Shown in pieces: positions 4,972 through 9,774 of a stretch of 9,774 nt of DNA. Source of the stretch: Verrucomicrobia bacterium UBA1629. GTDB taxonomy: Bacteria > Verrucomicrobiota > Kiritimatiellia > RFP12 > UBA1067. Each line of letters starts with the position of its first letter. Within the stretch, counting starts at the first letter, position 1. Position numbers and translations under genes: made by a program. Location of the stretch: the NCBI GenBank assembly GCA_002321305.1, contig DCMF01000040.1:3982-13755 (forward strand), written 5' to 3'. The notes under the pieces were generated by a model. It ran no database searches, had not been told where the DNA came from, and saw only the letters and a program-made list of their open reading frames with translations.

Positions 4972-6123
4972 ATGGAAAAAGGAAGCCCCACATCTCGTCC
5001 CAGCGCGGCGACGGACATCTTCACGGCCCTGCGCGCGGAGATCCTCGGCGGCAAGTACGCGCCGTCCGCGAAGTTCCCGAGCGAGCAGCAGCTCATGCGC
5101 CGCTTCGGCTTCGCGCGCGGGACCGTCCGCCTCGCGCTCGACCGGCTCAAGGCGAACGGCATGCTGGAGACGCGCAACGGCTCGGGCACCTACCTCAGCG
5201 CGCTGGCCTGCCGCGCCTCCGGAAAGCTCGGCCTCGTCAGCCCGTTCGTCGCCGGCGGCGAGCTCACGCCGCCGATCGCCGCCGAACTCGCGCGCGCGGC
5301 GGCCGCCGAAGGCTATGCGTTCCTCTTCGGCAACGCCTCGTTCCGCGACGAGGACGACCGCACCCACCGCTACCTCTCGCTCGCGTGGGACTACGTGGCG
5401 CAGGGCGTCGCCGGCGTCTTCCTCGAGCCGATCGAGCGCGTCCGCGACGCCGAGGCGGTGACGCGGCGCGTCCTCGCCTTCCTCAGCCAGCATCACGTCG
5501 CCGTCGTCCTGCTCGACCGCGACACCGTCCCGCCGCCGCAGCGCAGCGGCTACGACCTCGTCACGCTCGACAACGTCCAGGTCGGCTACCGCCTCGCCGC
5601 GCACCTCGCCGACTACGGCGTGCGCCGCCTCTGCCTCTTCGCCCAGCCCGACTCGGCGCCCACCGTCACGCTGCGCTTCCTGGGCGCCCGCGCCGCCTGG
5701 CTCGACGCGGGACGGAAGCTCGCGGACATCTCCGTGCGCCACGCCGACCCGGCGGACGCCGACGCGCTCGCCGCCCTCCTGCGCCGCGCACACGCGCCGG
5801 ACGCCTTCCTGTGCGCGAACGACATCACCGCCGTCGCGCTGATGGACACGCTCAAGCGACTCGGCCAGCGGATTCCGCACGACGTCCGCGTGACGGGCAT
5901 TGACGACATCAGGCTCGCCGCCCGCGCCCGGCCGCCGCTCACGACCGTGCGGCAGCCCTACAGGGAACTCGCGCAGACCGCACTCGCCGCGATGCTCCAG
6001 CGCCTGCGGAATCCCCAGACGCCGCCGCGCCAGATCCTCCTCGACGCCCCGCTCGTCGTCCGCGCGTCAACGCTGGCGAGGGTCCCGCACGGCAGGGTTC
6101 AGTCTTCGCTCCACTTGATGTAG
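4972..6123 (+). CDS. GntR-type DNA-binding / LacI-type sugar-sensing transcriptional regulator
   Basis: This cytoplasmic regulator has 383 residues. Residues 13-76 form a GntR winged helix (LRAEILGGKY, KFPSEQQLMRRFGFARGTVR, GMLETRNGSGTYLS). Residues 84-370 form a LacI/periplasmic-binding-like effector domain. It includes VTLDN (197-201), DAFLCANDITAVALMDTLK (277-295), VTGIDD (307-312) and PLTTVRQP (322-329). AraR of Bacillus has the same arrangement and responds to arabinose, so a plant-wall sugar is a likely ligand here. It is divergent from, and close to, the GH10/GH3 genes, and its own promoter carries the A-box, so it is the best candidate A-box binder. I chose ATG 4972 because the GntR domain starts soon after, a -10 lies just before, and upstream sequence contains the repeat. 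The last 25 bases overlap gspK on the other strand. Confidence 0.9.
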   Translation: MEKGSPTSRPSAATDIFTALRAEILGGKYAPSAKFPSEQQLMRRFGFARGTVRLALDRLKANGMLETRNGSGTYLSALACRASGKLGLVSPFVAGGELTPPIAAELARAAAAEGYAFLFGNASFRDEDDRTHRYLSLAWDYVAQGVAGVFLEPIERVRDAEAVTRRVLAFLSQHHVAVVLLDRDTVPPPQRSGYDLVTLDNVQVGYRLAAHLADYGVRRLCLFAQPDSAPTVTLRFLGARAAWLDAGRKLADISVRHADPADADALAALLRRAHAPDAFLCANDITAVALMDTLKRLGQRIPHDVRVTGIDDIRLAARARPPLTTVRQPYRELAQTALAAMLQRLRNPQTPPRQILLDAPLVVRASTLARVPHGRVQSSLHLM

Positions 6124-7403
6124 CGGACTTTCCCGTCCTTCACGTAGCACTCGCACGTGGCCTCGTGCTTCATGCCCATCGACTCGGCCACGATGCGCAT
6201 CCTGAAGACCGTGTTCACGTCCGCCGTGTAGCAGAGGTACTCCTGCGCGTCCGAGCCGATGTCGACGTTCGCGTTGTCCGAGACGCGCCGGCAGAGGTCT
6301 TGCCAGTCCTTGTAGGGCCACCAGTCGCGCGTCTCGTCGACGTCGCCGTCGTCCGGCATCACGGAGCGCGTCTCGACGATCGCCCGAGCGATCTCCTCCG
6401 ACTCCTCCGTGTCGCCGTCGCTCGTCGCGTCCTCGTTGAAGACGCCGGGCACGGTCATGAGCTGGTCGACCGTGCAGTCGTTGACGTTGACCTTCGCGCT
6501 CCCCGACGTGCCGAAGACGCTGATGACGCCCTTGAGCCGAGGGTTGTCCTCCGACTCGTCCGCGTCCGGGTGCAGCAGCCCGCCTATCAGGACTGCCGGG
6601 AAGTCGCGGAAGCCGCGCACCAGGGCAAGTTCCTTGATGTCGGGAATCGCGCCGCCGCGCGGCACGCGCTGCTCTTCCTTCGCGGCATTGCGCGCCGCCT
6701 TGCCGCGCGCCTCGTCCTCCAGGCGCTCGTTCGTCTGCCGGTACCAGGCCTCGTCCGCGCCGTCGTCCTCCTGCGGGTTGAGGTCGGCCAGGGGGCCGCG
6801 CATCGACGTCCCCGCGTCGCGCCAGTTGTTCCAGCTCGCGATGAGGAGATTCATCAGGTTGTGCCGCTTCGTGCCGCGCCCGTCCGCCTCCGGCACGTCG
6901 ACCTCCAGCTCCTCGTCGATGCCGGACGACTTGAGGATCATCTGCCAGCGCAGCGCGTAGTTCTTGTCGCCGCCCGCGTACAGCTCGTTGACGTTGATGC
7001 CGTTCTCCGCGCCGGAGTTCGCGAGCTGGATCTCGACCGTGACCGTGCCGGAGTCCTCGTCCTCCTCGTCCAGCAGGATCGGCCCGACCGTGCACTTCGA
7101 CTCGAACTTGAGCGCGCGCTTCTCCAGGTAGAAGCGGTCTTCCTCGTCCAGCTCCTTCGGGTTCTCGTCCTCGCTCCACGCCTTCGCCTCGCTGAAGCCG
7201 AGCAGGATCGTCTCGCCGAGGATGCGCCCCGGCTCGACGAGGCGGTTGACGCGGTTGCGCTCGCGCACGTAGACGTTGATGCCCGCCTGCTGGTGCGCCT
7301 CGAACGCGAAGGAGAAGACCATGACCGAGAGGACGGCGATGATCCAGAGCGCGACGATGAGGGCGCTGCCGCGTCTCATTCGGTCTGCTGCGATTCGCTT
7401 CAT
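6099..7403 (-). CDS. gspK: Type II secretion minor pseudopilin GspK
   Basis: This 434-residue protein is likely the large tip pseudopilin of a type II secretion system, which exports folded proteins across the outer membrane. RRG-SALIVALWIIAV (10-24) is a prepilin-peptidase site followed by a single hydrophobic helix (about 14-34). As in GspK proteins, the usual Glu at mature position 5 is absent. The periplasmic part carries INVNEL (136-141), IPDIKELALVRGF (253-265) and KVNVNDCTVDQLMTVPGV (304-321), all typical GspK segments. It is longer than the usual 300-350 residues, through acidic insertions (about 76-116 and 208-245). No other gsp genes are in the window. The upstream aminotransferase ends 85 bases before, with no terminator seen, so co-transcription is plausible. 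The ribosome site is weak (GGGAT). Met9 is too close to the cleavage site to be preferred. Confidence 0.88.
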   Translation of the reverse strand: MKRIAADRMRRGSALIVALWIIAVLSVMVFSFAFEAHQQAGINVYVRERNRVNRLVEPGRILGETILLGFSEAKAWSEDENPKELDEEDRFYLEKRALKFESKCTVGPILLDEEDEDSGTVTVEIQLANSGAENGINVNELYAGGDKNYALRWQMILKSSGIDEELEVDVPEADGRGTKRHNLMNLLIASWNNWRDAGTSMRGPLADLNPQEDDGADEAWYRQTNERLEDEARGKAARNAAKEEQRVPRGGAIPDIKELALVRGFRDFPAVLIGGLLHPDADESEDNPRLKGVISVFGTSGSAKVNVNDCTVDQLMTVPGVFNEDATSDGDTEESEEIARAIVETRSVMPDDGDVDETRDWWPYKDWQDLCRRVSDNANVDIGSDAQEYLCYTADVNTVFRMRIVAESMGMKHEATCECYVKDGKVRYIKWSED

Positions 7404-7488
7404 CTATCCCAAGCCGTCGAATGGGGCCACGACCTCTCGCACAAGGTCAGCGCGCCCGAAATGCGCCGCGCGACATGGACGCGGGGTC

Positions 7489-8775
7489 TTAGTTGTCGGC
7501 GGCGGCCTTCAGGTCCCCGATCGCCGCGTGGACGTTCGCGAAGAGCCTTTCGAGCTTCGCCTTCGGGATCGTGGAGAACGCGAGGCGGATGAGCCCCGAC
7601 AGGACGATCGTGCCCGTCGAGTACTTCTCGATCAGGTGCCGGCGCACCGCCTCGGCCTCGACGCCGCGCGGCTTCACGCACATGAAGTAGCCGGAGTTGA
7701 ACGGCATGACCTCGAACGACTTCCCGTATTCGGGATGCGCCTTGAGGATGCGCCGGATCTCGACGTAGCGCGCGCGCAGCACCTCGTACTTCTGCCTCTT
7801 CTGCGCATCGTACTTGGGGTCCGCATACGCGGCGATCGCGAGGTGCTGGCCAATCGACGAGACGTTCGAGATCGCCGAGCGCACGTTGCCCGCCGCCTTG
7901 GCCTCCAGCGCCTTGAGCTGCACGTCCGTCGCGCCCTTGAACGCGAAGGAGATGAAGCCGACGCGAAGCCCCCACACGTAGTCCTCCTTCGTCGTGCCGT
8001 CGAGCTTGATGGCGATGACGTTCGGATGCAGCGTCGCGAACTCCGCGAACAGCGACTCCTCGTGGACGCCCGGCTCGTAGACGAGCCCGAAGTAGGCATC
8101 GTCGAGGACGACGATGATTCGCCGCCCCGTCTGCGCGGCGGCCTTGACGGCGGCGACGATCCGCTTCGCGTCCTCGTACGTCGCGGTGTAGCCCGTCGGG
8201 TTGTTCGGGAAGTTGAGCACGAGGAGCTTCTTCATGCCCGGCGCGGTCAGCGCGGCCTTCAGCGCCGCCGCGTCGAAGCGCCCGTTCTTGAACGTGTTGA
8301 AGTGGCGCACCCTGCAGCCGACGGCGTCCCGGAAGATCAGCTCGTAGTTGTCCCAGAAGAGGTCGGGCGTGACGAGCTCGTCGCGCGGGTCGAGGAACAG
8401 CTCCGCCGCGATCCGCAGGCCGTGCGTCAGCGCGTTCGTGACGACGGGGTTCGAGCAGCGGATGCCCTTCATGGACGGGTTCTTCTTCAGCTCCATCGCG
8501 CGCCACTGCTCGCGGAGGGCCGGCAGGCCGAAGCTTCCGGCGTAGAGGAACGCCTTGCGGCCGAGCGGCACGTTCCGCGCGAAGCAGTCCATCACGAGCG
8601 GCGAGCCGTCCTCCTCGAACGCCATGCCGATCGTCGCGTTGATGTCGCAGCCCTTGGCTTCGTTGCCCTGGCCGAGAATGCCGTCGTAGGGGAAGTAGAG
8701 GCGGCGGCCTTCGGCGGAGAGGACGTCGGCGAGAGGGCCGAGATCCTTGTTGAGTTGCTTTGCGAGCTTGTTCAT
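7489..8775 (-). CDS. PLP-dependent aminotransferase, class I/II
   Basis: This soluble enzyme of 428 residues, of the aspartate-aminotransferase fold (fold type I), moves an amino group between an amino acid and a 2-oxo acid using pyridoxal phosphate. NPTG (192-195), DDAY (225-228, Asp225 facing the pyridine nitrogen) and TTKEDYVWGLRVGF (261-274) are in the expected order. Lys263 should bind the cofactor, and GLIRLAF (394-400) provides Arg397, the usual carboxylate-binding residue. The N-terminal part (GQGNEAKGCDINATIGMAFE, 35-54) is characteristic of a subgroup I have seen annotated only as generic aminotransferase, so the substrate is open. The start has AAGG 8 bases upstream. The secreted-protein gene ends 46 bases before, which suggests one operon. 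No role in xylan use is evident. Confidence 0.9.
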   Translation of the reverse strand: MNKLAKQLNKDLGPLADVLSAEGRRLYFPYDGILGQGNEAKGCDINATIGMAFEEDGSPLVMDCFARNVPLGRKAFLYAGSFGLPALREQWRAMELKKNPSMKGIRCSNPVVTNALTHGLRIAAELFLDPRDELVTPDLFWDNYELIFRDAVGCRVRHFNTFKNGRFDAAALKAALTAPGMKKLLVLNFPNNPTGYTATYEDAKRIVAAVKAAAQTGRRIIVVLDDAYFGLVYEPGVHEESLFAEFATLHPNVIAIKLDGTTKEDYVWGLRVGFISFAFKGATDVQLKALEAKAAGNVRSAISNVSSIGQHLAIAAYADPKYDAQKRQKYEVLRARYVEIRRILKAHPEYGKSFEVMPFNSGYFMCVKPRGVEAEAVRRHLIEKYSTGTIVLSGLIRLAFSTIPKAKLERLFANVHAAIGDLKAAADN

Positions 8776-8821
8776 CGAGAGAGCCTTGATTTTCTGTTGG
8801 CGGGATTGTCTGCTGACTGTT

Positions 8822-9670
8822 TTAGAACAGGGGCTTGGGGGCTTCCATCATCTTCTTCCACTCCTGCTCCTTGCGGAGCTTCTCGCGATGCTCCAGGAGC
8901 GTGCGGTAGTCGATGCGGTTGCGGAAAAGGTCGTCGCAGACGAGCTCGTGGAGGTAGTCGAGCTTCGCGAGGCGCACGGCGGCGCGGAAGGACGCAATCG
9001 TCTCGGAGTTCATCTGGATCTCCGGCAGCGCGTCCAGCAGCTTGGCCGCCGCGCGGGCGTCGCCGACGATGCGCGAATAGCCGTCGCCGAAGCAAATGAA
9101 CCCGCCGGCGCGGAGCGTCCGGTCGATCTCGGCGCGCGCGGCGTTCACCTTCTTCACGAGGGCCTTCGAGGCGTCGTTCTTGACGAACGGTCCCGCGAGC
9201 GTCGGCACGGGCTTCGGCGCAGACGCTGCGGGACGCGGCGCGGCGGCGACCGGCTTCGGCGGCTCCGCCTTCTTCGGCACGGGGCTGTCGTCGAAGAGGT
9301 CGTCGAGCGAGGCGTCGTCGTAGTCGTTCGCCGGCTCGACCGCCGGCGGCGTGACCGCCGGCTCGACGGGGGCGGCCGGCACCGGTTCGGGCGCGGGCGG
9401 CGGCGTGTAGCCCGGCTGGGTCTTCAGGAACTCCGCCCAGTCGATGACCTGCCCCGTCACGGGCACCTTGTTGATGCGGATGCCCGTGCCCCAACGCTCA
9501 ACGCGGTAGGGCGGCTTGATGAACTTGCCGTTCACGAACACGAGACCCTCGGAGAACTTGTTCCCCCGCGTGACGCCGAGGGCCTTCGAGCTCTCGCGCG
9601 GAATTTCGGGAAACGCCCATGCCGCGAGCGCGCCCAGCGCGACCGCCGCCGTCAAAAAAGCCTTTTTCAT
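8822..9670 (-). CDS. Uncharacterised secreted protein with Pro/Ala-rich linker
   Basis: This 282-residue protein is of unknown function. MKKAFLTAAVALGALAAWA (1-19) is a clear signal peptide with probable cleavage after AWA. A small N-terminal domain (about 30-88) contains SEGLVFVNGKFIKPPYRVER and INKVPVTG, and is probably beta-rich. A proline/alanine linker with an acidic patch (about 90-155; DYDDASLDDLFDD inside) follows. The C-terminal part (about 155-282) is predicted helical and ends in charged, coiled-coil-like sequence (HREKLRKEQEWKKMM). I know no named family. I chose ATG 9670 because the signal peptide begins there and the promoter at 9712-9740 would exclude the in-frame ATG at 9721. 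No good Shine-Dalgarno is seen. Position at the head of an apparent operon with gspK suggests an envelope or secretion role, by context only. Confidence 0.82.
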   Translation of the reverse strand: MKKAFLTAAVALGALAAWAFPEIPRESSKALGVTRGNKFSEGLVFVNGKFIKPPYRVERWGTGIRINKVPVTGQVIDWAEFLKTQPGYTPPPAPEPVPAAPVEPAVTPPAVEPANDYDDASLDDLFDDSPVPKKAEPPKPVAAAPRPAASAPKPVPTLAGPFVKNDASKALVKKVNAARAEIDRTLRAGGFICFGDGYSRIVGDARAAAKLLDALPEIQMNSETIASFRAAVRLAKLDYLHELVCDDLFRNRIDYRTLLEHREKLRKEQEWKKMMEAPKPLF

Positions 9671-9711
9671 CGGATTCAGATCTTCCAGCCCTCCCAAGCC
9701 GTTGAGCATGA

Positions 9712-9740
9712 AGTATAGCAAATCCAGCGATCCTGCGCAA
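9712..9740 (-). promoter_or_regulatory. Promoter of the secreted protein-aminotransferase-gspK operon
   Basis: On the minus strand TTGCGC (9735-9740), a 17-base spacer and TATACT (9712-9717) preceded by TGC make a good sigma-70-type promoter with an extended -10. Unlike the xylan-locus promoters it has a partly matching -35 and no A-box. This supports a constitutive or separately controlled operon. The remaining bases to 9774 show nothing further. Confidence 0.6.
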
Positions 9741-9774
9741 CGGGGGCGCGGCCGTGGGTGTATGACAAGAAAGT

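Noticed and set aside
7400..8506. 368-codon minus-strand frame in another phase of the aminotransferase
   Set aside because: It is arginine-rich and overlaps a gene with intact NPTG and Lys263 motifs. The tail over 7404-7488 is open by chance.
6165..9099. Long plus-strand frames opposite gspK and the aminotransferase (475 and 607 codons)
   Set aside because: They are leucine/arginine/valine-rich shadows without start signals or domains, and they span intergenic boundaries of the real genes.
1..9774. tRNA, rRNA or insertion-sequence transposase
   Set aside because: No cloverleaf with a CCA end, rRNA-like stretch or transposase motif was found by eye on either strand. A covariance-model scan could not be run.

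Overview
The window looks like chromosomal DNA of a GC-rich, plant-polysaccharide-degrading bacterium. The PVC superphylum fits best, probably a gut-type Kiritimatiellota or Lentisphaerota relative. This is inferred from the company of genes: secreted GH10 and GH3 enzymes, a GntR/LacI hybrid regulator, a type II secretion minor pseudopilin and a DUF3791/DUF3990 cassette. No rRNA or other marker gene is present, so the placement is tentative.

Left half (1-4971). Two secreted glycoside hydrolases lie on the minus strand. A GH3 beta-glucosidase/xylosidase (63-2297) follows a GH10 xylanase (2413-3873), but each has its own apparent promoter. Upstream of GH10 sits a tight three-gene minus-strand cassette of small proteins (4055-4688): DUF3791-like, a drastically shortened DUF3990-like protein, and a second DUF3791-like protein. 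Start and stop codons overlap as ATGA at both junctions. The cassette is less GC-rich than its surroundings and looks acquired. Divergent from it is a regulator (4972-6123) with a GntR-type DNA-binding domain fused to a LacI-type sugar-sensing domain. It is the obvious candidate controller of the xylan genes.

The intergenic regions share a 20-bp near-palindrome (A-box) at 9, 2346, 4014 and 4904. In front of GH3, GH10 and the regulator it lies 35, 36 and 35 bases upstream of an extended -10 hexamer (TGN-TATAMT). These promoters have no recognisable -35, which suggests one co-regulated set. The copy at the left edge predicts a further member just outside the window. A second, unrelated 32-bp repeat (B) occurs at 34 and 4732. 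A GCATGAC heptamer array lies at the predicted transcription start of GH10.

Right half (6099-9774). Three minus-strand genes probably form an operon read from a promoter at 9712-9740: an uncharacterised secreted protein (8822-9670), a class I/II PLP aminotransferase (7489-8775) and GspK (6099-7403). The end of gspK overlaps the end of the regulator gene tail to tail by 25 bases. These genes appear to be core functions (secretion and amino-acid metabolism) next to the accessory xylan locus.
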